In this document: positions 24,836 through 33,773 of the stretch, in pieces
Layout of the letters: every line of letters starts with the position of its first letter
How positions within the stretch are numbered: position 1 is the stretch's first letter
Assembly: GCA_018335855.1 (NCBI GenBank)
Contig: JAGXRM010000010.1
Span: forward strand, 1-64,000
DNA: 64,000 bases
From: Clostridiales bacterium
GTDB lineage: Bacteria > Bacillota > Dethiobacteria > Dethiobacterales > Dethiobacteraceae
Reading direction: 5' to 3'
Notes under the pieces: model-generated
What the model was told of the DNA's origin: nothing
Seen by the model: only the letters and a program-made list of their open reading frames with translations
The model's database searches: none
Position numbers and translations under genes: made by a program

Positions 24836-25511
24836 GAATAAATTCCTCTCTTCTCTCTACATCTAGGTCTTCCAGAACATGTTCTGAACCAGTCAGAATA
24901 TTTTTTCTCTGAAATACAACTAGAACAGTATTAATTATAATCTTTATATCCAGTAAAAAAGAAAGGTTCTTCACATAAGAAACATCAGTTTCGAAACGAT
25001 CGGCCCAAGTCAAAGCATTTCTTCCACTAATTTGGGCTAAACCTGTAATTCCAGGTCTCACTGTACTTCTTATCCTTTCACCTTCACGATAATAAGGCAA
25101 ATATCTAATCAACAATGGTCTAGGCCCTACAATTGACATATCTCCTTTAAGGATATTAAACAGTTCAGGAAGTTCATCCAACGATGTGGATCTCAAGAAC
25201 CTACCTAACTTAGTAAGGCGAACACTATCCGGAAGCAATACACCATTCTCATCTCTCTCATCAGTCATAGTCCTAAACTTATACATCGTAAATATCTCCT
25301 CATTAAGCCCAGGTCTTTTCTGCCTAAATAACACTGGATTACCTAACTTCACTTTTACGAATAACGTTACTATTAACAAAATAGGACTCAAAACAATTAT
25401 TGCAATAAGAGATAATATAAAGTCCATCGGCCTCTTAATATATCTTCTATATATTCTGCCCTCACAAAAATGAAAAGATGGCCGTATATTCGGTTTAATC
25501 TCTGCCTGCAT
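24795..25511 (-). CDS. Undecaprenyl-phosphate sugar phosphotransferase (PglC/WcaJ family)
   Basis: A 238-residue priming glycosyl-1-phosphate transferase. Motifs: RRYIKRPMDFILSLIAIIVL (membrane-associated helix), PVLFRQKRPGLNEEIFTMYK, KFRTM, SLDELPELFNILKGDMSIVG, GPRPLL and RPGITGLAQISGRN. Lacking the N-terminal membrane bundle of WbaP, it resembles the minimal PglC size class. It puts the first sugar on undecaprenyl phosphate; next to PglE/PglF-like genes, a diacetamido-trideoxy sugar is the likely first residue. Confidence 0.92.
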   Translation of the reverse strand: MQAEIKPNIRPSFHFCEGRIYRRYIKRPMDFILSLIAIIVLSPILLIVTLFVKVKLGNPVLFRQKRPGLNEEIFTMYKFRTMTDERDENGVLLPDSVRLTKLGRFLRSTSLDELPELFNILKGDMSIVGPRPLLIRYLPYYREGERIRSTVRPGITGLAQISGRNALTWADRFETDVSYVKNLSFLLDIKIIINTVLVVFQRKNILTGSEHVLEDLDVERREEFIHVPREQKNRDQAY

Positions 25512-25514
25512 CTA

Positions 25515-26624
25515 TTACCACAACCTTTTTATGATCTCTACAACTTTCTCTAAATCACCATCCATCATCTTTGTATCAGATGGTAAGCAAAGACCATTAT
25601 GAAATAACTTTTCAGATACATTTGTTCCAATATAAGCAAAATCCATGAAGAACGGCTGCATATGCATCGGTTTCCATATGGGCCTTGATTCAATGTTTTC
25701 TTTTTCAAGTATCTCCATAACGTCAAGCGGCCGAACTTTCCCATTTAAGGTTATACAGCTTAGCCAATAGTTTGGCTCGTTCCATTTATTAATAGGCATA
25801 AATTCAATATCGACTATTTTTCCAAGTTCTTGTTTATAAAACTCAAAGATATATTTCTTCTTTATAATTCTTTGGTCCAGGACTTTAAGCTGCCCCCGGC
25901 CAATACCGGCAAGGACATTGCTCATTCTGTAATTAAAACCAAGCTCACTGTGCTGATAATGCCTTGCAGGATCTCTAGATTGGGTGGCCCAAAACCTGGC
26001 TTTGGCAATCCTTTCTTCATTGTCGGATATGAGCATGCCGCCGCCTGAAGTGGTGATGATTTTATTCCCGTTAAATGAAAAGATGCCGTATTCGCCAATG
26101 GTGCCGGTATGCTGCCCTTTATAGTAAGTGCCTAAGGATTCGGCGGCATCTTCGATAAGCGGTACATTATGCTTTCTGCATATTTCCACAATTGTATCCA
26201 TTTCTGCAGAAAGGCCATAAATATGAACGACTATAACCGCCTTTACATTCGGATACTTTTCAAACGCTTGCTCTAAAGCTTTGGGACACATGTTCCATGT
26301 CTCATAATTGCTGTCTATAAAAACGGGTATCGCATCCTGATAGATAATTGGATTGGCTGTGGCTGAGAAAGTCAGTGTGGAGCAAAAAACGATATCGCCC
26401 TTTCCGACGCCTGCCGCTTTTAAGGCAAGATGGATGGCGGCTGTACCGGAAGAAAGTGCTGCGGCGGCTTTTGCGCCTACTTTGGCAGCAAACTCTTTTT
26501 CAAATTCGTCCACATTTTTTCCTAAGGGAGCAATCCAGTTGGTATCAAAAGCTTCCTGTATATATTGCATTTCATAACCCTCATCACTCATATGTGGTGA
26601 CGAAAGGTAAATTCTTTCTCTCAT
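25515..26624 (-). CDS. DegT/DnrJ/EryC1 (PglE-like) sugar aminotransferase
   Basis: A 369-residue PLP enzyme: SSGTAAIHLALKAAGVGKGD, SLTFSATANPI-like segment, PLIEDAAESLGTYYKG (cofactor Asp), FSFNGNKIITTSGGGMLISD (Schiff-base Lys) and LGFNYRMSNVLAGIGRGQL. It aminates a 4-keto sugar nucleotide, most simply the product of the PglF-like dehydratase upstream. Base composition changes within the gene: the 5' part (26624 to about 25880) is GC-rich like the downstream region, the 3' part AT-rich like the variable region. Confidence 0.92.
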   Translation of the reverse strand: MRERIYLSSPHMSDEGYEMQYIQEAFDTNWIAPLGKNVDEFEKEFAAKVGAKAAAALSSGTAAIHLALKAAGVGKGDIVFCSTLTFSATANPIIYQDAIPVFIDSNYETWNMCPKALEQAFEKYPNVKAVIVVHIYGLSAEMDTIVEICRKHNVPLIEDAAESLGTYYKGQHTGTIGEYGIFSFNGNKIITTSGGGMLISDNEERIAKARFWATQSRDPARHYQHSELGFNYRMSNVLAGIGRGQLKVLDQRIIKKKYIFEFYKQELGKIVDIEFMPINKWNEPNYWLSCITLNGKVRPLDVMEILEKENIESRPIWKPMHMQPFFMDFAYIGTNVSEKLFHNGLCLPSDTKMMDGDLEKVVEIIKRLW

Positions 26625-26682
26625 TACTCAGGTCTTCCTTCCTTGCATTCACAGAATTCGCCAAATAAGATCGCTAAATTTA

Positions 26683-28509
26683 TTAACTAACCTGGCATTC
26701 TAAGAATGAAACCATAAACTCATCACTATAGCTATTCAAATCCAAAAACAGAATCTCGCTCAAGCGGGACAGTTCCTGACAGAAAACAGTTCCATTTTGC
26801 TCTGTAGCCTTAGCAATAAATATACGTTCATGTTTTGTAGCTTTAGTACCTTCTTCATCGGTGAGAACCTCCTCAAAAAGCTTTTCGCCCGGCCGGATAC
26901 CCGTAACGCTAATATTTATATCCTTTTCCGGTTCAAACCCGGAAAGCCTAATCAAATCCCGGGCGAGATCCATAATTTTCACCGGCTCCCCCATATCAAG
27001 CACGAAGATTTCGCCCTTCTCCCCCATGGCACCAGCCTGGATAACCAGTTGTACTGCTTCGGGAATGGTCATAAAATAACGGGTCATTTTGGGGTCCGTT
27101 ATAGTAACCGGGCCACCTTCCTCAATTTGCTTCTTAAAGAGAGGGATAACACTACCGCGAGAGCCCAGGACATTGCCAAATCGCACTGCACAATAACGAG
27201 TTTTAGACTTCTTCGCCAGAGACTGGATTACCATCTCTGCTACCCGTTTTGTAGCGCCCATCACGCTGGTGGGGTTAACCGCCTTATCCGTGGAAATTAA
27301 CAGAAAACTCTTAGCATGAAAACGATCTGCCGCTTCCGCTACATTTTTTGTACCGAAGACATTATTATAAATGGCCTCTTCCCTGTTACATTCCATCAGA
27401 GGAACATGCTTGTGGGCAGCGGCATGAAAGATTACAGTCGGAGAGTATGTACTAAACACCGAGTTGATGCGGTCCGGGTCACGTACATCAGCAACAATGG
27501 GAACCAATTCGCAGTTTGGGCAAAGTTTAAGCATTTCCATCTCTATATCATACACGTTATTTTCTGTGTGATCTAACAATAGAATCTTCGCTGGTTTAAA
27601 TTTGGCGACCTGGCGGCAGAGCTCTGATCCAATGGAGCCGCCGGCACCGGTGACGAGCACCGTTTCCCCTGAAAGGTAACCAGCTACTTCATCTAAGTTT
27701 ATTATTACCTCTTCCCGGCCAAGGAGGTCCTCAATCTGGACGGGGCGGATTTTGCTGATGGAAACATCCCCGTTCAGCAGTTCATAAACTCCGGGCAGAA
27801 TATTAACCTTAACAGGCAGCTGGCTACAGATACGGGTGAGCTTTTTAATGGTGTCTCCGGAAGCTGTGGGAATGGATATAATAATTTCATCCACTTCATA
27901 TTTTTCTACAATTTGGGGGATATCATCGCGCGTACCCAGAACTTTGATACCATGGATAGCGCAACGTTGCTTGGCGGGGTCGTCATCAATGAACCCTACA
28001 GGGAGCTTTTTTTTCACGGAAAAATGTCGTTGCAGTTCCTGGACAACAATGGCTCCCGATGAACCGGCACCTACAATGAGGACCCGGGATACGGCATCTT
28101 TGGCGCGGCACTGGTGTGAGCGTTTAAGCAGACGCAGGGCAAAACGTACTCCACCAATTAAACCGATGTTAAGGATCCAACTGATAATGTATGTACTGCG
28201 GGGCAATGTGGTTTGTATGATGTGTGTGTAGCCGTAAATAAAGGCGGAGCTAAAGGTTACTGCCAGTACAACTGCATTTAGTTCCTCAATACTTGCATAT
28301 TGCCAGAGGCGGCGATAGAGGCCAAAAGCATAAAATATAGCCAGTCTAATCATAACAACCGTGAAAACTAAGTCCTGATAACGTTGGAAATAGGGCTCCT
28401 GAATATTAAAGTCAAAGCGCAGGAGTAACGCTAAATAGAGCGACACGGTCACTAAAAATGCGTCTATGAAGATGAGGAAAATTTGCCTACGGTTAATCTT
28501 GAGTTCCAT
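26683..28509 (-). CDS. PglF/CapD-type UDP-GlcNAc 4,6-dehydratase, membrane-anchored
   Basis: A 608-residue protein. Four N-terminal membrane helices (about residues 10-115), a CoA-binding-like Rossmann domain (VSRVLIVGAGSSGAIVVQEL), then the catalytic SDR domain: VLVTGAGGSIGSELCRQVAK, VIFHAAAHKHVPLMECNREE, LISTDKAVNPTSVMGATKRV and RPGEKLFEEVLTDEEG. This is the full-length WbpM/PglF/CapD layout. It makes UDP-4-keto-6-deoxy-GlcNAc for the aminotransferase encoded next. Confidence 0.93.
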   Translation of the reverse strand: MELKINRRQIFLIFIDAFLVTVSLYLALLLRFDFNIQEPYFQRYQDLVFTVVMIRLAIFYAFGLYRRLWQYASIEELNAVVLAVTFSSAFIYGYTHIIQTTLPRSTYIISWILNIGLIGGVRFALRLLKRSHQCRAKDAVSRVLIVGAGSSGAIVVQELQRHFSVKKKLPVGFIDDDPAKQRCAIHGIKVLGTRDDIPQIVEKYEVDEIIISIPTASGDTIKKLTRICSQLPVKVNILPGVYELLNGDVSISKIRPVQIEDLLGREEVIINLDEVAGYLSGETVLVTGAGGSIGSELCRQVAKFKPAKILLLDHTENNVYDIEMEMLKLCPNCELVPIVADVRDPDRINSVFSTYSPTVIFHAAAHKHVPLMECNREEAIYNNVFGTKNVAEAADRFHAKSFLLISTDKAVNPTSVMGATKRVAEMVIQSLAKKSKTRYCAVRFGNVLGSRGSVIPLFKKQIEEGGPVTITDPKMTRYFMTIPEAVQLVIQAGAMGEKGEIFVLDMGEPVKIMDLARDLIRLSGFEPEKDINISVTGIRPGEKLFEEVLTDEEGTKATKHERIFIAKATEQNGTVFCQELSRLSEILFLDLNSYSDEFMVSFLECQVS

Positions 28510-28525
28510 AGCTGCACCTCGGTAA

Positions 28526-31165
28526 CTATATTTCTTTTAGGTTGTCGTATGTCTGGACGCTGGCCGGTTCCCATTGCAGAGCCCGGTCGTAGTATTGTTT
28601 CGCTTTTTCTGCGTCGCCTTTATGTTCATAGATTAAAGAAATAACCATGGCGGCGTTAGCCTGGTCGTCGTTGATACGGTAAGCCACTTCCAGGTACTCA
28701 AGGGCTTCATCCATATTATCCAGCATATAGTGGGCCTGACCCAGGGCGTAGGCTAAAACGCGGGTGTCATCACTGAATTGGGTAAGCTGAGCTTCAAGGG
28801 AGAAGATTCTCTCAAGATACTTATCAGACTGCGGGTCTTTATTTGCCCTTAGAAACCCGGCAATGTTCAGGCTGGCACGGGCGTATACGTCATAATGGCG
28901 GGGCAGGTATGGCTGGAGGTTTATAACTTTGTCCAACGTGGCCAGACCTGCATCAAAGTCACCGGTGCGGGTGAGGTATGAACCGTAAAAATGGTGATAG
29001 CGTGGATGATAGGGGTCAAGGGCGATGGCTTGTTGAAAGTGGTCGCCTGCTTTCTGAAAGTATGTGTAATTCTGTGACTGCTGGGCCAAACTTTCATAAG
29101 CCTGGGCCAGTGCCAGGTGAATTTCCGGGTTATAGCGGTCGTAGCGCACCGCCTTTTCCAGGGAAGACACAGCGTTGTTAATTTGGTTTGTACTAAGCTG
29201 GCTGATTCCGGCGTTCATGTTTGCGTTACCAACACGAAGAGTTGCGGTAAAGATCAAGAGAATTGTTACAAGACCAATGGCCAGGGATGTTTTCAGAGGG
29301 GCGTATTCATCTTTTGTAACATCCGGCCTTGGTGATAACCCACGGACAGTACCCATGAGAGCCCAGAGGAATATGCTGATGGCACCCAGGGAGAGATTAA
29401 AGTCGTATAGGCTGTGGGCGACGATGGCTAAAACAGCAGTGCCGATGGCCACAGACAGTATCTTTCGTTCTTCATCTTCATCGGTATAAAGGCGGTAGGC
29501 TGTATACAGGAAGGTGAGCCAGATACCGAGGAAAAGGAGGAAACCGATGATTCCGGTTTCCACAAAAACCTGCATGAAGTGGTTGTGCACTTCAGTGGAA
29601 CTGTAGTTGGCGGACTGGTACTGGAAATAGCGGGACTTCCAGCCGTGGCCGCCGAGGCCGAGGAGCGGGTGGTCTTTGATGATCTCCCAGGCGTCACGGG
29701 AATAGCGGAAACGAGTCTGTACGTTAATGTCAACGATGGAAAAGCCAAAAAAGCGGTTGTAAAGTGTTCCAGGCAATAATCGGTTCCCAGCAAACGTTAG
29801 TTCTTTTTGTGAACCATTATCTGAGATTGTAAAATTTCGGACTTCCATTGATGTTCTGCGATAGTGATTTAAAAGACGAATGTTGATCCGTTGGGTGTCT
29901 TCTGTTGTTCCGAAAGTAAATTCTTTAGTTTCCCAGCCGTCCGTTGCTTTGCCATGCTGAGTAAAGAGTATACCTGTGCTACCATCACTATTTTGGCCTG
30001 TAACGGTTACACGCCAAGCATAAGGTTCGTCTCCTGTATCTTTGGCAAGCAGGTCAAAAGACAGATTATATTCCGTATCCGGCTTTGCCGGCAAACGTTC
30101 TTCAAGAGTTTTATTGGAGTCAGCTTCTCCTGCTGTATGGACCAGAATAAGGGGCTGAGACAGGGTGCGGTTTGCATAGGTAATGGCAACGACCGATGTT
30201 ATGATTATAAGTGCACTTACTGTACCTATGATAAAAACTGGTTTAATCTTTGTATTGGGATTAATGACTAAGTACTGCAGAGCTAACGCTATTGCTATGC
30301 CTAGAAGAATAGTCAGCCACGCCAGGGCACCTCGTTCGGCTAAATAAAGGCGGCCCAGAACAGGGAGCAAAACAGCACCGAGCATAAAAACTATGCCGAT
30401 AGTCAAAGCTGCTTCCAGGCGTTTTGTGCGGGGGATGAAAATTAAGTAGGCTATAGCGAAGGCGGGGGCGATTAACCAGCCGCCGCGGGAATAGGTGAGA
30501 ATGATGGTAATGATGAGAATAAAAGATGAAGCAAGATAAAGCCTTTTTAATTTGGGAGTGGCGTTTTGCAGAAGCCCCAGGGCTACGAAAAAGGCGCCGC
30601 TGAGGTAGGCGGCTAAGCTGTTGGGATATTGGATGGTGGAGAAAATGCGGCCTGCTTTGAAGCCGCCGGCCACCTCCCAGGTGCCGGCTGCGGCGCCAAG
30701 GCCGAGTATGGCTACCCCAAGGGCGCTACAGAGGAGTACGTTAAGGATGATGCGTGCTTCTTTTTTTGTTTCTATTAGTTGGGATACCAGCCAGTAGATG
30801 AGGAAGTAGTTGGAGACTTTGAGGAATTCCTGGATGGCGCCGCGGGTGTTGATGGCGATGGGGAGTGTTAAAAAATAGATGAGTGCGAAAGCGAAGACGG
30901 TATAGTCGAGGGGTGTACTTAGAAAAGATGAATCTTTACGCTGATATTTAACAATCCACCAGAGAATGAAGAGTATGTAGGTGAAGATATGGGTGGGGAG
31001 TTGTTCTTTGGTAAAGAACATGGCGCGGAAGTATGGAGGGTAGAAGATTAAAACGCAAAGACCCACGAACACAATCAGGCTCAGGGGATTTTTCCAGAGA
31101 GACTGCTGTTCCAGAGTCTGTGGTTTCTGTGGTTGTTGCTGCTTTAATCTGCTTTTTTTGCCCAT
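28526..31165 (-). CDS. O-antigen ligase/polymerase-like protein with C-terminal TPR domain
   Basis: An 879-residue protein. About a dozen membrane segments occupy residues 30-335 and 500-620. A soluble loop of about 140 residues (TLSQPLILVHTAGEADSNKT onward) sits between them, and the Wzy_C signature follows (IIKDHPLLGLGGHGWKSRYF, EVHNHFMQVFVETGIIGFLL). Residues about 660-879 are TPR repeats. This is a second polymerase/ligase in the locus besides 13849-15042. In Gram-positives it may polymerise or transfer glycan to wall polymer or protein. Confidence 0.88.
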   Translation of the reverse strand: MGKKSRLKQQQPQKPQTLEQQSLWKNPLSLIVFVGLCVLIFYPPYFRAMFFTKEQLPTHIFTYILFILWWIVKYQRKDSSFLSTPLDYTVFAFALIYFLTLPIAINTRGAIQEFLKVSNYFLIYWLVSQLIETKKEARIILNVLLCSALGVAILGLGAAAGTWEVAGGFKAGRIFSTIQYPNSLAAYLSGAFFVALGLLQNATPKLKRLYLASSFILIITIILTYSRGGWLIAPAFAIAYLIFIPRTKRLEAALTIGIVFMLGAVLLPVLGRLYLAERGALAWLTILLGIAIALALQYLVINPNTKIKPVFIIGTVSALIIITSVVAITYANRTLSQPLILVHTAGEADSNKTLEERLPAKPDTEYNLSFDLLAKDTGDEPYAWRVTVTGQNSDGSTGILFTQHGKATDGWETKEFTFGTTEDTQRINIRLLNHYRRTSMEVRNFTISDNGSQKELTFAGNRLLPGTLYNRFFGFSIVDINVQTRFRYSRDAWEIIKDHPLLGLGGHGWKSRYFQYQSANYSSTEVHNHFMQVFVETGIIGFLLFLGIWLTFLYTAYRLYTDEDEERKILSVAIGTAVLAIVAHSLYDFNLSLGAISIFLWALMGTVRGLSPRPDVTKDEYAPLKTSLAIGLVTILLIFTATLRVGNANMNAGISQLSTNQINNAVSSLEKAVRYDRYNPEIHLALAQAYESLAQQSQNYTYFQKAGDHFQQAIALDPYHPRYHHFYGSYLTRTGDFDAGLATLDKVINLQPYLPRHYDVYARASLNIAGFLRANKDPQSDKYLERIFSLEAQLTQFSDDTRVLAYALGQAHYMLDNMDEALEYLEVAYRINDDQANAAMVISLIYEHKGDAEKAKQYYDRALQWEPASVQTYDNLKEI

Positions 31166-31174
31166 GATGTCCCC

Positions 31175-32143
31175 TTACTTCGTTAACGCCGTGGGCGCTG
31201 ATTCTTTCCAGTAGTTGATGAAGAAGACGGCGAAGGTGCTTAGCATGAGACCGAGGATACCGGCGATGGCGATGTTGAGCTTACGGGGGAGTGCGGGTTC
31301 TGGTGTGATGTCGGTTGCTGTGGCTGCCGGGGTGAAGATGACCCAGTCGTCTACTTTGCGGAGGACTTGGGTTACTTGTACACGGAAGTCCTTGATTTCC
31401 TCCCGCTGGGCTTCCAGTTGAGCGATTTGTGAGATGGTACGGGCAATATCGTTGGAGAGGACGCTGTATTCAGGTGTCAGGTGGCTGGTTTCACGGTAGG
31501 TTATGAGCGGCTTATAATTGGAGCGTGTTTCTTCCAGACGCTGGAGGGTTGAGCGCATGCCCTGTAATTCCAGGTCTATTAAACGCTCCAGGTTGTTGGC
31601 TACCAAGTCGATTCTTTCCCGCTGTTGTTCGGCAAGGAAGTCTTTAAATTCGTCTGCTACTGTGTTGACAACTTCTTTGGCGAAATCTGGGTCGGTGTTG
31701 GTAAGACCGATGGTTAGTGTGGTCTTGTTAGCGTCCACTATGGTCTCCAGGTTACGGGTCAGAAAGCCGGTGGCATAGCCGCGGTCGTCAAGGAGCAGGC
31801 CTTGGCGAACTTTGGCCAGGAGGTCGGGGTGGATGATCAGTTCGGCGAAGGTTTCGGCGTTGTAGCGTTCTGCGTTCATCAGGGCGGTGATGAGTATGGA
31901 AAAATAGCCGCTGGAGGAGGGGTTGAAGCTTTCCTGGGAAAGCTGTTCAATACGGATTTTGGCTTCGGCTCTGTATGTAGGAGTGGGAGATGCTGGCTTG
32001 GGGACGAAGGGGACGAAGGGGACGAAGGTGACGAAGGTGACGATGGCGCTGATGATAACAAACAGTGATGTGATTATAATAATCGTCCATTTGCCTTTTA
32101 GCATAACTTCTATTATTTCTCGCAAGCTGATTTCTTCTTCCAT
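31175..32143 (-). CDS. Wzz/chain-length determinant protein
   Basis: A 322-residue protein from ATG 32143 (GGAGG five bases upstream). Membrane helix one at about residues 13-38 (WTIIIITSLFVIISAIVTFV), an extracellular coiled-coil region (about 60-280), and helix two near the C-terminus (NIAIAGILGLMLSTFAVFFI). The layout is that of Wzz/CapA co-polymerases setting glycan chain length. No kinase domain is fused or adjacent. Directly after the first helix a 9-bp tandem repeat encodes FVTFVPFVPFVPKP. Confidence 0.88.
   Translation of the reverse strand: MEEEISLREIIEVMLKGKWTIIIITSLFVIISAIVTFVTFVPFVPFVPKPASPTPTYRAEAKIRIEQLSQESFNPSSSGYFSILITALMNAERYNAETFAELIIHPDLLAKVRQGLLLDDRGYATGFLTRNLETIVDANKTTLTIGLTNTDPDFAKEVVNTVADEFKDFLAEQQRERIDLVANNLERLIDLELQGMRSTLQRLEETRSNYKPLITYRETSHLTPEYSVLSNDIARTISQIAQLEAQREEIKDFRVQVTQVLRKVDDWVIFTPAATATDITPEPALPRKLNIAIAGILGLMLSTFAVFFINYWKESAPTALTK
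32001..32045. repeat. 9-bp tandem repeat in the Wzz gene
   Basis: GGGGACGAA-like units repeat five times in the + strand (third-base variants GGTGACGAA), encoding a Val-Pro-Phe/Val-Thr-Phe tripeptide repeat just outside membrane helix one. Unit length is a multiple of three, so copy number changes keep frame. Confidence 0.85.
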
Positions 32144-32268
32144 GTTTTCCTCCACTTGTAAAGATGCTGTATACTAGAGCACATTCGACAAAATATGGAG
32201 GTTTTCCTGCAATGCATGGGAAAAGATTCCCGATTAATTATTAGCTGTTATGTCAGTTACAGGAAGTC

Positions 32269-32295
32269 AAAACGCCTCTTCGAAGGAGGCGTTTT
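32269..32295. terminator. Rho-independent terminator
   Basis: AAAACGCCTC and GAGGCGTTTT form a perfect 10-bp stem around a 7-base loop. It lies 20 bases after the DUF1540 gene on the minus strand, and separates it from the wzz operon. T runs are present on both strands, stronger on the plus side. Confidence 0.8.
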
Positions 32296-32314
32296 TAGGG
32301 ATCTTTTATTTTTT

Positions 32315-32497
32315 TTAGCTTTTGCCGGGGTGTTCCACCCGGTCTTCCATCGGTTTGAAGGTGTCGCAGCAGGTTTCCATGGAATTGTTGGCCAGCATGG
32401 AGGAGTCGTCGCAGTTGACTTCTATGGCTTCGGCGGTACATTCCAGGTTGCTGTAATATTTGCAGTTGGCGACGGAGCATTTGACGTATGCTTTCAC
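32315..32497 (-). CDS. DUF1540-family small Cys-rich protein
   Basis: A 60-residue protein from GTG 32497 (GAGGAGG eight bases upstream). Cysteine spacing (KCSVANCKYYSNLECTAEAI, later TCCDTF) fits DUF1540, short probable metal-binding proteins common in Clostridia. It follows a small membrane-protein gene whose last codons contain its ribosome site, and is closed by a terminator. Function unknown. Confidence 0.85.
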   Translation of the reverse strand: MKAYVKCSVANCKYYSNLECTAEAIEVNCDDSSMLANNSMETCCDTFKPMEDRVEHPGKS

Positions 32498-32501
32498 CGG
32501 G

Positions 32502-32654
32502 TCACCTCCTCTCCAGGAAAGAGTCGATGGCTGGGATTGAGAGCACGTTTTCTTCAGGAGGTTCGGTGAACGGCAGGTTTGGTATGCGGAAAAAAAGAAA
32601 CATGAGTGAAAGGGCTAGTAGGAAGAGCAGGAAATAAACCCAAGACTTGGACAA
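32502..32654 (-). CDS. Small single-pass membrane protein
   Basis: A 50-residue frame from TTG 32654 to TGA 32502. AGGAGG lies exactly eight bases upstream of the TTG. The product has one membrane helix (WVYFLLFLLALSLMFLFF) and a proline/acid tail (PFTEPPEENVLSIPA). It is directly followed by DUF1540, with the ribosome site of that gene in its final codons, which supports translation. I do not recognise a family. Its ribosome site lies inside the terminator-like hairpin at 32660-32695. Confidence 0.6.
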   Translation of the reverse strand: MSKSWVYFLLFLLALSLMFLFFRIPNLPFTEPPEENVLSIPAIDSFLERR

Positions 32655-32659
32655 AAGCA

Positions 32660-32695
32660 AAACCTCCTCGCGGGTAAGATTCCCAGAGGAGGTTT
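32660..32695 (-). terminator. Terminator-like hairpin that also holds a ribosome site
   Basis: On the minus strand AAACCTCCTC pairs perfectly with GAGGAGGTTT over a 16-base loop, followed by TGCTTTT. It lies 19 bases after the TagO-like gene. The 3' arm contains the AGGAGG of the small ORF beginning at 32654, so the fold would end or attenuate transcription and mask that ribosome site. Confidence 0.7.
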
Positions 32696-32714
32696 GTAGT
32701 ATTCAGGATGGATT

Positions 32715-33650
32715 TTAGAAGAACAGATCGTTTCTCATCATAAGTAGTGCGCTGAGGCTGAAGAAGATGGAAATGCCGTAGATGACTAGTACTGTTTGTT
32801 TGTGGGAAAGGCCGCAGCCGAGGAGGCGGTGGTGGATATGTTTTTTGTCGGCCTGAAAGATGGGCTGGTGTTCACAGTAACGGCGGAAGATGGCAAAGCA
32901 GGTATCGAAGATGGGTACGCCGAGGACGAGAATGGGGATAATGAAAGCGACCAGGGTCACTCCTTTGAGGAGGCCGAAGGTGGCTAGAACGGCGACCATG
33001 AAGCCGATGAACATACTACCTGAATCGCCGAGGAAGATTTTTGCGGGGAAAAAGTTGTAGCGGAGGAAGCCGAATAGCGCTCCGGCTAGTGAGATGGAGA
33101 GCAGAGCAACGGTAAGCTGATCCATCTGGTAGGAGATAACGGCGAAGGTTATAAGTGCGATGATGGAAACACCGGATGCTAGGCCGTCTAGGCCGTCGAT
33201 TAGGTTGACTGCGTTGGTGACGGCGACGATCCAGAAGATGGTAAAGGGGATGCCGAGAACTCCTAGATAAAAGTAACCGTTAAACGGGTTATTGATAAAC
33301 TGTACCTGGATGCCGGATGAAACCACAACCAGGGCAGCTACTACTTGTCCTGCCAGTTTGGTTTTGGGCGAAATTCCGCGGATGTCATCTGCTACGCCTA
33401 ATAAAAAGATGATGGTACCGCCAAGTAGCAGGCCTGCTACTTGTGGGCCTTGGTCCAAGAGAAATGATGCGGCGGCAACAAAGCCGGCAAAAACGGCTAA
33501 GCCGCCTAGGCGCGGCATGATCCGGTCGTGAACCTTTCTTTTATTGGGTTTATCAATAGCACCTACACGGAAGGCAATACGGCTTGCCAACGGTGTGGTG
33601 AACAGGCTGACAAAAAAAGCTCCCCCGAACATAAGTAAAAATTGTTGCAC
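32715..33650 (-). CDS. MraY/WecA/TagO-family polyprenyl-phosphate GlcNAc-1-phosphate transferase
   Basis: A 311-residue integral membrane enzyme with about ten helices, starting at GTG 33650. Motifs: DKPNKRKVHDRIMPRLGGLA, LLGVADDIRGISPKTKL (DD pair), AVNLIDGLDGLASG, FLRYNFFPAKIFLGDSGSMF and the C-terminal HIHHRLLGCGLS of the WecA/TagO branch. It makes undecaprenyl-PP-GlcNAc, the start of teichoic-acid-like or secondary wall polymers. With TagA and CsaB genes just upstream, the product is probably the secondary cell wall polymer. Confidence 0.93.
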   Translation of the reverse strand: MQQFLLMFGGAFFVSLFTTPLASRIAFRVGAIDKPNKRKVHDRIMPRLGGLAVFAGFVAAASFLLDQGPQVAGLLLGGTIIFLLGVADDIRGISPKTKLAGQVVAALVVVSSGIQVQFINNPFNGYFYLGVLGIPFTIFWIVAVTNAVNLIDGLDGLASGVSIIALITFAVISYQMDQLTVALLSISLAGALFGFLRYNFFPAKIFLGDSGSMFIGFMVAVLATFGLLKGVTLVAFIIPILVLGVPIFDTCFAIFRRYCEHQPIFQADKKHIHHRLLGCGLSHKQTVLVIYGISIFFSLSALLMMRNDLFF

Positions 33651-33773
33651 GTGCTCTTTCCCCCTTAAATCACAAAAACATTTTATCTATAGTCTGAATA
33701 TTACGGAAAATGGTACCATAAGGTACAATTAGGTTTTATCATAAATGTGAGAAATTAACAACTCCCCAATTGC

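Noticed and set aside
26797-27300. Open frame of 167 codons on the plus strand
   Set aside because: Antisense to the PglF-like dehydratase, whose motifs are continuous; composition is a shadow effect.
32001-32045. CRISPR-like repeat
   Set aside because: Nine-base units without spacers and inside a coding frame; a simple tandem repeat.
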